From IMG/VR virus record IMGVR_UViG_3300035162_004754, positions 1 to 64,000 of that record: a DNA stretch of 64,000 nucleotides. One strand, given 5' to 3'. This stretch comes from a virus. Of the stretch, positions 30,534 to 39,300 are shown piece after piece. A program made the translations under genes and the position numbers. Within the stretch, counting starts at the first letter, position 1. Each line of letters starts with the position of its first letter. The notes beneath the pieces were generated by a model. That model did not search any database. It saw only the letters and a program-made list of their open reading frames with translations, and was not told the DNA's origin.

Positions 30534-31232
30534 ATGGAAGTAATTATAGAAGGCAAGGTCAAAACTGTGTATTCTGGTGACGATGCTGATCGTGTCATCA
30601 TTGAATATCATGATAAGGTAACTGCTGGTAATGGGGAGAAGGAAGATCATCCTTTAGGAAAAGGATCCCTTTGCTGTAGTATCTCATCTATTATCTTTGA
30701 GAAACTTGCCAAAGAAAATATCCCAACACATTATATTAATATGGTTGGTGCTAACAAGATGATCTGTAAGAAAGTAGACATCGTTCCATTAGAAGTTATT
30801 TGTCGTAATCGTGCTGCCGGATCTATTGTTCGTGAGACAACTCTGACAGAAGGTGCGCCACTACCACAACCGATTGTTGAGTTCTTTTTAAAGGATGATA
30901 GTAAGCACGATCCTTTACTTACACCAGACCGTGTGCGTTTGATGGGATATGATCCTGAGCCTTTCATTGAGATGACATTAAGGATTAATGATTATCTTCG
31001 TCAGATGTTTTATATCATGGGCATTGATTTGGTTGATTTTAAAGTTGAGTATGGTTATGATGCTCATGGTGATTTGTATCTTGCCGATGAGATCAGTCCT
31101 GATAGTATGAGACTATGGAGGATTGGTAGTGACGAACGATTTGATAAAGATCTATTCCGAAAAGACGAAGGTGATATTGTACCTGCCTATCGTTACATCC
31201 TTGACCGACTACAACCACTTGCAATTCAATGA
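30534..31232 (+). CDS. purC: SAICAR synthetase
   Basis: 232 residues, the normal length for this enzyme, which joins aspartate to CAIR in purine synthesis. GKVKTVYSG, ITAGNGEKED-like AGNGEKEDHPLGKG, VEVICRNRAAGS (as LEVICRNRAAGSIVRE) and LVDFKVEYG with LADEISPDSMRLW are the conserved ATP- and substrate-binding motifs. Purine genes are common in cyanophages and serve genome replication. The ATG follows a T-tract and has no ribosome site. Confidence 0.96.
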   Translation: MEVIIEGKVKTVYSGDDADRVIIEYHDKVTAGNGEKEDHPLGKGSLCCSISSIIFEKLAKENIPTHYINMVGANKMICKKVDIVPLEVICRNRAAGSIVRETTLTEGAPLPQPIVEFFLKDDSKHDPLLTPDRVRLMGYDPEPFIEMTLRINDYLRQMFYIMGIDLVDFKVEYGYDAHGDLYLADEISPDSMRLWRIGSDERFDKDLFRKDEGDIVPAYRYILDRLQPLAIQ

Positions 31233-31465
31233 CCATCAAAGAAAAGAAAGCACTTATTAAAACACTTGAGAATGCCTACAACACTTGTTTTGATTGTGGA
31301 CATAAGTATGGAGTTTATTCTGTAGGATGTTCATCTGTGTATGAATCAAAGTGTGGTGTATGTGGTGAGACAAAACCCATCACAGAAACCAGGGACTTTG
31401 GTTATTTCATCACTGGTATTCGTAAACTTAAACTTGAGATTCAAAATGAAACACGAAATCCCTGA
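31229..31465 (+). CDS. Small zinc-finger-like protein
   Basis: 78 residues. CFDCGHKYG and CGVCGETKP give two Cys-x2-Cys pairs in a small zinc-ribbon arrangement, between Lys-rich helices. It overlaps purC by ATGA. Function is unknown; a nucleic-acid or protein-binding role is plausible. Confidence 0.68.
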   Translation: MTIKEKKALIKTLENAYNTCFDCGHKYGVYSVGCSSVYESKCGVCGETKPITETRDFGYFITGIRKLKLEIQNETRNP

Positions 31466-31718
31466 CATCATTAGAAAGAACTGCTTTGATTGCTTCAAGA
31501 GTTTGAATGCTGCTGAGAGAGCAGTTGTTATGTTTGGTGAGGAAGAGTATCGTAAGTCATTAGACCTTGAGAATGATGATGCTCCCTGTTGGAAGATACC
31601 CAGTGAAGAGTCAACAACCTTTGTTGGTTGGAACCCTATGTGTATCCCAACAATGGATTACATAGTATGGAAACTAAAACGTCGTGAGCAAATTGCCAGA
31701 GGTGAAGTCATTGGATAA
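31446..31718 (+). CDS. Hypothetical protein
   Basis: 90 residues from ATG 31446 (MKHEIPDIIRKNCFDCFKSL), chosen because earlier codons lie inside the preceding gene. It has an early Cys-x2-Cys pair and a Trp-rich centre (CWKIPSEESTTFVGWNPMC). No family is recognised. It is coupled to both neighbours. Confidence 0.65.
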   Translation: MKHEIPDIIRKNCFDCFKSLNAAERAVVMFGEEEYRKSLDLENDDAPCWKIPSEESTTFVGWNPMCIPTMDYIVWKLKRREQIARGEVIG

Positions 31719-31881
31719 GTTATCAAAAGAAGAGATGAGGTCTAAGATCAAAGAGTTCTCTGCACTTCTCAAAAGTCAAAGAGAACACTGGGACAAGGAA
31801 AATAAGATTGGATTTACATATTCTTGCGATCTAATCTCGCAATCATTGATTACTTTATACATTCGTTTAGGAAGAGACTGA
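31711..31881 (+). CDS. Small helical protein
   Basis: 56 residues if started at TTG 31711, which has an AGAGGTG ribosome-like site. GTG 31684 or ATG 31735 are alternative starts. It is charged and helical (LSKEEMRSKIKEFSALLKSQ). Its stop overlaps the purM ATG. Function is unknown. Confidence 0.5.
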   Translation: MDKLSKEEMRSKIKEFSALLKSQREHWDKENKIGFTYSCDLISQSLITLYIRLGRD

Positions 31882-32816
31882 TGGACTACAAGACTTCTGG
31901 TGTTGACATTATCAAGGGTAGATCCTTTGTAGAGTATATTAAAGCACTGGCACCTAATGTTGGTGGTTTTAATGGAATGATGGAGGTCCCATCAGGATAT
32001 GAGAAACCTGTATTAGTATCTGGTGCTGATGGTGTCGGAACTAAAATTAACATTTGTAGGATTGCTCATGATTACACCACTATTGGCCAGGACCTTGTTG
32101 CTATGTGCGTCAATGACGTTATATGTTCTGGTGCTAAACCATTATATTTTCTAGATTATATCTCTACTAAATCACTTGATGATAATGTCAGTGATATTGT
32201 GTATGGAGTTAATGTTGGTTGTGTGATGGCTGGAATGGAATTGCTAGGTGGAGAAACTGCCGAACATTTTAGAGCAACTGATTATGACCTTGCTGGTTTC
32301 TGCACTGGTATTGTAGAGAAGAACCAGATTATTGATGGTAGTGAAATGTGGCCGGGTGATGTAGTCATTGGTATTGAGAGTAGTGGTCTTCATAGTAATG
32401 GATACACACTGGTCAATGATATGCTGTGGCGAAATTATATTTACTATAAGGAGATGCCGGAACTGTTGGTGCCAACCACCATCTATGCCCGTCTCATTCA
32501 GCACCTGTTGGACGAAGTTCCTATCCTAGGAATGGCACATATTACTGGAGGAGGACTGCCTGAGAACCTCCCACGATGCCTTCCAGAGCATCTGACTGTC
32601 GATGTTGATTGGTCTGCTTGGGAACGACCGGAACTCTTTAACAAGATACAGGAGGCAGGAGAGATTGCCGAGGAGGAGATGAGAAATGTATTCAACTGTG
32701 GTATTGGATTCTGTTTAGTTGTGCCACCAGATGCAGTAGAATTGGTCCAGAATTTTATTGCCGATACTCCATTTGGTATGAGGTCTTGGAACATTGGAAC
32801 TGTTAGAAACAAATGA
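31881..32816 (+). CDS. purM: AIR synthetase
   Basis: 311 residues from ATG 31881, which shares a base with the preceding stop. VSGADGVGTKINIC is the conserved ATP-site loop, followed by DLVAMCVNDVICSGAKPLYFLDY, GGETAEH, VIGIESSGLHSNGYTLV and AHITGGGLPENLPR. It closes the imidazole ring to form AIR in purine synthesis. It is slightly shorter than bacterial PurM (about 345) at the C-terminus. It works with PurC in the same operon. Confidence 0.96.
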   Translation: MDYKTSGVDIIKGRSFVEYIKALAPNVGGFNGMMEVPSGYEKPVLVSGADGVGTKINICRIAHDYTTIGQDLVAMCVNDVICSGAKPLYFLDYISTKSLDDNVSDIVYGVNVGCVMAGMELLGGETAEHFRATDYDLAGFCTGIVEKNQIIDGSEMWPGDVVIGIESSGLHSNGYTLVNDMLWRNYIYYKEMPELLVPTTIYARLIQHLLDEVPILGMAHITGGGLPENLPRCLPEHLTVDVDWSAWERPELFNKIQEAGEIAEEEMRNVFNCGIGFCLVVPPDAVELVQNFIADTPFGMRSWNIGTVRNK

Positions 32817-32825
32817 GTGGATATT

Positions 32826-33317
32826 ATGGAAGTTAATCAACAGTATTATAAGTATTGGAAGGACATTTGGAGTTCTCAATCTGAAGAAGTATTAGATGCG
32901 ACTGCACTTATTCGTGTTGTGGAATGCACGAATGGATGTGTACAACATGCATTTAGAGATGGTGATGAGAGAGCATTGTCTGTCGAACAGAGTCGAGAGT
33001 GTATGAAACTTTCGATGGGAACAATTAAAAATAAAGTATTGCCATTGCCTGATGGAAGAACTAAGGTTATTCTTCCAGAAGAATGTCATGAGATTATGAA
33101 TACTGCACGGGATTTATATGTTCGTGGATTTAAGCAAGGAGATGAAGAAGCACTCGAAGAATTTTTTGCATTATCAAAGGCACACTTCCAAGTATTAGGT
33201 CGCAAACTTATTGATGAGAAGTTTAGATTTTTTGCGGAACATTTTGAGGATATGTTCACTTCATATTGGATTATGATGGGAAGAATGTATATCTATGATA
33301 TGGGTGAGTTTATCTAA
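32826..33317 (+). CDS. Hypothetical protein
   Basis: 163 residues from ATG 32826; a GTG three codons earlier is possible. It is mostly helical and acidic, with several Cys in the first half ([13 protein letters not shown]) and aromatic clusters near the end. It follows purM directly and is followed by a late promoter. No family is recognised. Confidence 0.7.
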   Translation: MEVNQQYYKYWKDIWSSQSEEVLDATALIRVVECTNGCVQHAFRDGDERALSVEQSRECMKLSMGTIKNKVLPLPDGRTKVILPEECHEIMNTARDLYVRGFKQGDEEALEEFFALSKAHFQVLGRKLIDEKFRFFAEHFEDMFTSYWIMMGRMYIYDMGEFI

Positions 33318-33320
33318 ATA
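33314..33320 (+). promoter_or_regulatory. Late-promoter-like CTAAATA box
   Basis: CTAAATA overlapping the preceding stop codon, 20 nt before the HNH gene. Confidence 0.5.
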
Positions 33321-33340
33321 ATCGTAAGACGCAATCTTTT

Positions 33341-33712
33341 ATGCCTCTCTACAATTCTCCTCAAGCCTATGTCTTCAACCTCCAAACAACAAGTTCTGCA
33401 GAAGCAAAAAGGTTATGGAGGTCAAAGATAAAGGAAGAGTGGGGATATGAGTGTGCCTATTGTGGATCGCAAGATAATCTTACGATAGATCATATTGTTC
33501 CAAAGGCAAAGGGTGGACCAGAGTTTACAAAAAATCTTTTGTGTGCCTGCCATGATTGTAATCAAGATAAAGCATATTCTCCTATGGAAGATTGGTATCT
33601 TTCGCAGGAGTTTTTTAATGTTGATCGATACGAGAAAATTAAGAAGTGGATGGAACCAGAACCGGCAGTGAATCTTTATCGGTATGGTTCTAGAAGAAAC
33701 AACCTATTATAA
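33341..33712 (+). CDS. HNH endonuclease
   Basis: 123 residues. [20 protein letters not shown] and [14 protein letters not shown] make a classic HNH site: the Asp-His pair, the central Asn-Leu and two Cys-x2-Cys zinc knuckles. Such stand-alone nucleases in phages are often homing enzymes, but may also take part in DNA processing. It lies just before the adhesion gene block and has a late-type box upstream. Confidence 0.88.
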   Translation: MPLYNSPQAYVFNLQTTSSAEAKRLWRSKIKEEWGYECAYCGSQDNLTIDHIVPKAKGGPEFTKNLLCACHDCNQDKAYSPMEDWYLSQEFFNVDRYEKIKKWMEPEPAVNLYRYGSRRNNLL

Positions 33713-33715
33713 ATA
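33708..33715 (+). promoter_or_regulatory. T4-type late promoter TATAAATA
   Basis: An exact match at the end of the HNH gene, 57 nt before the first fibre gene. It is the likely late promoter for the adhesion block. Confidence 0.7.
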
Positions 33716-33771
33716 AATGAAAAAGGACAGTATATACTGTTCTGAAACGGTACATACCGATAGAAGAATAG

Positions 33772-35997
33772 ATGGCCACTCCGATTAGGATTAAAAGGTC
33801 AGCGGTTGCTGGCAAGAAACCAACAGATGGACAGTTACAGTTAGGTGAATTAGCTGTAAACTTTTATGATGGTAAAATTTTCCTGAAGCAGGATACTGGT
33901 GGAGTTGGTGTTGGAACAAGAATTGTAGAAGTTGGTGCAGGAAACACTACATTTGCAGGTAAGACTTTATTTGTTACTGAAAATGGTAATGATGATAATA
34001 CTGGGTTAGATGATAATAATGCAAAGGCAACAATTAAAGCAGCAGTGGCACTTGCATCTCCTGGTGATACTGTAAAAGTATTTCCTGGAACTTATACTGA
34101 AAATAATCCAATCAATCTTCCAGATAATGTTTCTGTAGAAGGAACAGAACTTCGTCGTTGTCTGGTTGCACCACAAAATACAAATACTGATTTATTTTAT
34201 GTAAGTCAAGGATGTCATGTTACTGACTTGAGTTTTGTCGGTGGTCCAATGACGAATGGTGCAGCAGTTATTGCACTCAGACCACTTGTTGGTGTATCTT
34301 CTGATAGATTTTTTGATGCCGCAAGAATTATTCGTGCAAATTTAGATTTTATTGCGAAAGAAGCAGTAGGTTATATAACAAGTACGGATTATAAAAATCC
34401 TGCTATTACAATTGATTCGATAAATTGTGCTGATGATGTTAAAGATATCTACAAAGCAGTTTGTCATGATATTACCAGAGGTGGTAATTCCAAATCTATT
34501 GGAGCAGGTAAATCATACTTTGATATCAACGGGAATTTAGATCATATTGTTGGCTTTGGTGCAACAACAATTGATGTACTTGATTATTCTATTGGTATTG
34601 CTCGTTCTTGTATCAATAATATTACTTGGAATGGTGGATACCAATCGACTTATACTCAGATAAAAGATGTAAGTATTCAGGCAGAAGGTGGATCATATGG
34701 TATAGGAAACTGTGCCAATGTGAATTCTGCGATTACAGTTTGTGTTGGTATTGTAACTGGAATTATTCAGAATGGTATTAGTGGAAACCCTGCAACAACC
34801 GGATTCACTACAAACTTCCCTGGTAATAGTGGAACAATCAACTCTGGTATCTTAACTTCATCTCTTAGTCCATTACAAGGAACCGGTATTATTACAAAAG
34901 GTCCTTACATAAGAAACTGTACCAATTTCATTCAGGATAGTATTGGTGCTAAGGTTGATGGTTTTAATGCCGATGAAGGAGATAAGATAAGCACGATAGG
35001 AGTTCAGGGTTCATTTAATATTGATTCTTATACACAATTTAATCAAGGTGGCATTGGAGTTTCAGTAACTAATGGTGCTTATGCTCAATTAGTGTCACTC
35101 TTTACTATCTGTGATGATATTGCAGTTTATACTGCCAATGGTGGTCAATGCGATTTAACGAACTCTAATTCATCATTCGGAACTAAAGGATTAGTTGCCG
35201 AAGGTGTTGGTGATGAGACTTCTAAGTGTAATGATCGTTATACTGGAACTGTAAGTTCTACTGCAGCAGTAGGTCAAAATCTAGTTGTCGTTTCTGGTGT
35301 AGGAAATAATCGTCCTTATGATGGACAGGCAGTTTATTTTGATCGTAAGTATTTTATTGTGAGTGATATTAAGGTTACGAATGGTGGTTCTGGATATACT
35401 TCACCACCAATTGTAAGTATTGATGCTCCAACAGGACCTGGTGTTGCTGTTCCTGCACAAGCTATAGCAACTATTGAAAATGGTGCTGTTACTGTTGTCA
35501 CTGTAAGAAGTGCGGGATCACAATATGAAAGTGTTCCTAATGTTACTTTCAGTGGTGGTGGAGGATCAAGTGCTGCTGCTACGGCAGAGACTGATACAAT
35601 TTATTATGATGTTCTTGAGGCAACTGAACCATCTGCAGGTATCACAACTATTAGTTTGGTACAAAATCTAAATAATGAAGTTGGAGTTGGTTTCACATCA
35701 TTCTTTGCCAGACAGAGTTTTCAACTTGTAAGTTCGCAATCTTTTCAATACATTGGTTCCGGTAACACAATTGAAACTGCATATCCATCGAGAGGTGGAG
35801 TGACTATACAAGCTAATGAGATCATAACTACTGATGGTGGAAGAATTAATTATACCAGCACAGATCAAAGAGGTAACTTTAGGATTGGTGATGGTGTTTT
35901 AATTGATCAAACAACTGGAAATATATCCGGTGATGTTTACATTAAAAGTTTATTCACGCAAGTGACACCATTCATTCTTGCCTTAGGAGGAGATTAA
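33772..35997 (+). CDS. Beta-helix tail fibre or adhesin protein
   Basis: 741 residues. The start TPIRIKRSAVAGKKPTDGQL resembles the N-terminal attachment segment of many phage fibre proteins (a short basic motif, then GELAVNFYDGKIFLK). Residues about 65-420 have a pectate-lyase-like right-handed beta-helix flavour (KVFPGTYTENNPINLPDNVS). The C-terminal part is Gly/Ser/Val-rich. It is probably a trimeric virion fibre that touches the host surface. It starts the late adhesion operon. Confidence 0.8.
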   Translation: MATPIRIKRSAVAGKKPTDGQLQLGELAVNFYDGKIFLKQDTGGVGVGTRIVEVGAGNTTFAGKTLFVTENGNDDNTGLDDNNAKATIKAAVALASPGDTVKVFPGTYTENNPINLPDNVSVEGTELRRCLVAPQNTNTDLFYVSQGCHVTDLSFVGGPMTNGAAVIALRPLVGVSSDRFFDAARIIRANLDFIAKEAVGYITSTDYKNPAITIDSINCADDVKDIYKAVCHDITRGGNSKSIGAGKSYFDINGNLDHIVGFGATTIDVLDYSIGIARSCINNITWNGGYQSTYTQIKDVSIQAEGGSYGIGNCANVNSAITVCVGIVTGIIQNGISGNPATTGFTTNFPGNSGTINSGILTSSLSPLQGTGIITKGPYIRNCTNFIQDSIGAKVDGFNADEGDKISTIGVQGSFNIDSYTQFNQGGIGVSVTNGAYAQLVSLFTICDDIAVYTANGGQCDLTNSNSSFGTKGLVAEGVGDETSKCNDRYTGTVSSTAAVGQNLVVVSGVGNNRPYDGQAVYFDRKYFIVSDIKVTNGGSGYTSPPIVSIDAPTGPGVAVPAQAIATIENGAVTVVTVRSAGSQYESVPNVTFSGGGGSSAAATAETDTIYYDVLEATEPSAGITTISLVQNLNNEVGVGFTSFFARQSFQLVSSQSFQYIGSGNTIETAYPSRGGVTIQANEIITTDGGRINYTSTDQRGNFRIGDGVLIDQTTGNISGDVYIKSLFTQVTPFILALGGD

Positions 35998-36001
35998 TCA
36001 A

Positions 36002-36343
36002 ATGGCAGTTGCAGCAGCAGCAGTAAATGTATTCCAAACTGTTACAAATATAGTTGGAACAAGTACAGTCGGAATTTATACAGCACCCATTGGATATACG
36101 GGGGTTGTTCTTCTGGCACAAGTAACTAATATTGGGTCATCGACTCAAACACTTAGTTTTGGTCATCGTAGAAGTGGAACAGATACTGAGATTGTTAAGA
36201 ATTTAGCAATTCCGGCAAGTGACACAGCAAATTTATTGCCAGGAAAACTGGTTGTAGAAACTGGTGACATATTGACTACGGTTGGTAGCACTTCTACTGA
36301 TCTTAAATTTTTATCGAGCATTCTGGAAACATCAAATCTCTAA
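36002..36343 (+). CDS. Small virion structural protein
   Basis: 113 residues, rich in Ala, Thr, Val, Ser and Gly, with alternating beta-strand-like pattern and no cysteine (TSTVGIYTAPIGYTGVVLLA). It lies between two fibre genes, 4 nt after the first. It may be a fibre tip or connector domain, which is inference from context. Confidence 0.65.
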   Translation: MAVAAAAVNVFQTVTNIVGTSTVGIYTAPIGYTGVVLLAQVTNIGSSTQTLSFGHRRSGTDTEIVKNLAIPASDTANLLPGKLVVETGDILTTVGSTSTDLKFLSSILETSNL

Positions 36344-36360
36344 TATTTTAAAGTAGTAAA

Positions 36361-39300
36361 ATGGCATCACCAACACGGTTTCTTAGTGGTAGACAGCAAG
36401 AACAAAAAATTGGTATAGAAGGAAGTACTGATAACAAAAAAGTATTGGAGGTTGTCGGCCGAGTTGGTATTGGAACAACTATCTTTGAGACGAGAACAGA
36501 ACTAGACGTTCGTGGTAATGCAGTTGTTAGTGGTATATTAACAGTAGGTGATATAGTAGTTTCATCTGGTGTTGGTGGTGTCTTTGCGATAGAGAAATTA
36601 AGGGTAACAGGTATATCAACTTTTGTTGATATAGGTACATTTGAAAATAATCTTTTTGTTGGTGGTGATCTAGACGTAGATGGTCATACTGAACTCGACG
36701 ATGTAAATGTATCTGGTGCCTCAACCTTCACTGGTGCCATTGATGCCAATGGGTCTTTAGATGTTAATGGATTAACTGAACTCGACGATGTAAATGTATC
36801 TGGTGCCTCAACCTTCACTGGTGCAATTGATGCCAATGGTGATCTAGATGTTGATGGTCATACTGAACTTGATAACTTAAATGTATCAGGTGTTTCTACC
36901 TTCACTGGTGCCATTGATGCCAATGGGTCTTTAGATGTTGATGGATTAACTGAACTCGATGATGTAAATGTATCTGGTGCCTCAACCTTCACTGGTATTG
37001 GAACATTTTTAAGTGATCTTTTTGTTGCTGGTGACTTAAATGTTGTTGGAGATTTAGTATTTGACTCATTCACCGCAAGAAAAATTACTGTAAATGAGAA
37101 TTCCTTTCTTGGATTTGCGAGCGCTACTACATTAAATGTATCAGGTGTTTCTACCTTCACTGGTGCCATTGATGCCAATGGGTCTTTAGATGTAGATGGT
37201 CATACCGAATTAGATGATCTTAATGTTTCCGGAGTATCCACCTTTGCTTCTGCGATTGTCGGTTCTGCCGTAACAATAAGTTCTTCTGGTATTAACGTTG
37301 CTGCTGGTATTATTACGGGAACTCTTGATAATAATTTAACACTTAATACTTCCGGAACTGGATTAAGTGGAATTGCAACTTATAATAATTCTGGTGTAGT
37401 TACATTTACAGTTGCATCAAATGCTACGGATGCTAATACTGCAAGCACAATAGTTTCTCGTAATGGATCGGGTAACTTTAGTGCAGGAACAATCAGTGCT
37501 GATTTAACTGGTGTTGCTTCTACTGCAACTAAATTAGCAACCGCAAGAACATTTGAATTAACCGGAGATGTTGTTGCTTCTCAGATTAGTTTTGATGGTA
37601 CTGGTAATGTATCTTTAGCGGCAACAATCCAACCTAACCCAACAATTAGTGGAAATGTAACTATTGGTAATGACTTACAAGTTAATAATAATTTAAATGT
37701 ATCAGGAAATATTACGGTTGGTGGAACTTCTGCCACATTATTTACTGAAACATTAAGAGTAAAAGATGCTGATATTGTTCTTGGATTCACTACTAATTCT
37801 GCTGGTAATGAGGTTTCTACCGACACTACGGCAAATAATGGTGGTATTGCGATTGCATCAACAGAAGGATCTCCAATCGTTAGTTTTAATGTTGATAATA
37901 TTCCTTCCACATATAAAAATATTATGTGGTTTAAGACCAATGCTTTTACTGGTCTGAATACCGATGCTTGGTTGACAAACTATGCATTTGGTGTTGGAAC
38001 AACATCAATGTCGGCAGGCACTAAGTTTGCCGTTGGTAATATTGAGGCAGACTTTGATGATATTACATCTGTCAGACATATTAAATCATCTGGTATTGTT
38101 ACCGCATCAAGTTTTAGTGGTGATGGATCTGGATTGTTTGGAATTTCTGCTGGAACTGTTTTTGCAGAAAATTCTGCCAATCAATCTCAGACTATTCCTT
38201 TTTATGTCTCCACTGCAACTACTGATGTTGCCGGTGTTTCGACACAAAGTTTTGTATTCAATCCATCAACTAAAAGTCTTGGCATAGGAACAGATGCTCC
38301 GACATCAAATCTTCATGTTGAAGGTACATTGAATATATCAGGTGTCTCAACCTTTAGTAATAATATAGATGCTAATGGTGATCTAGACGTAGATGGTCAT
38401 ACTGAACTCGACGATGTAAATGTATCTGGTGCCTCAACCTTCACTGGTGCCATTGATGCCAATGGGTCTTTAGATGTTAATGGATTAACTGAACTCGATG
38501 ATGTAAATGTATCTGGTGCTTCTACTTTTGCTGGTGCTGCCGACTTTAATGGTGATTTAGATGTTGATGGTCATACTGAACTAGACAACTTAAATGTATC
38601 GGGTGTTTCTACCTTTGCTTCTGCAGTTAATATCAATTCCGATTTAGATGTAGACGGACATACCGAACTTGATAACGTAAATGTATCAGGTGTTTCTACT
38701 TTTAGTGATGATGTAAGATTTGTTGGTGCTGCTAATACTGATGTTGTATGGGATAAGTCTGCAAATTCATTAAACTTTGAAGATTATGCAAAAGCAACAT
38801 TTGGTGATGGTGGAGATTTAACTATTACTCATAGTAGTAATCAAAGTTCTATTTCTGAATCTGGTGGTAATGGACTCGAAGTTAAGAGTGTTAAGGTTAC
38901 TATTACTCCTAATGGTAGCACAGAAAAAATGGCAGAGTTCAATGCCAATTCTTCGGTAGAGCTCTACTTTGATGACTCTAAGAAATTAGAAACTACCGGG
39001 TATGGTATAACTGTTACTGGCGATGTTAATACTTCTAATAATATTAGTATTGCTGGTGTTTCTACTTTTGCTGGTGCCATTGATGCCAATGGGTCTTTAG
39101 ATGTTGATGGTCATACTGAACTAGACAACTTAAATGTATCGGGTGTTTCGACCTTTGCTGGTGCAATTGATGCCAATGGGTCTTTAGATGTAGATGGACA
39201 TACTGAACTTGATAACGTAAATGTATCAGGTGTTTCTACCTTCACTGGTGCAATTGATGCCAATGGGTCTTTAGATGTTGATGGTCATACTGAACTTGAT

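Noticed and set aside
33341-33712. Treating the HNH gene as part of an intron or insertion element
   Set aside because: No intron core, terminal repeats or disrupted gene is visible around it, so it is listed as a stand-alone nuclease.
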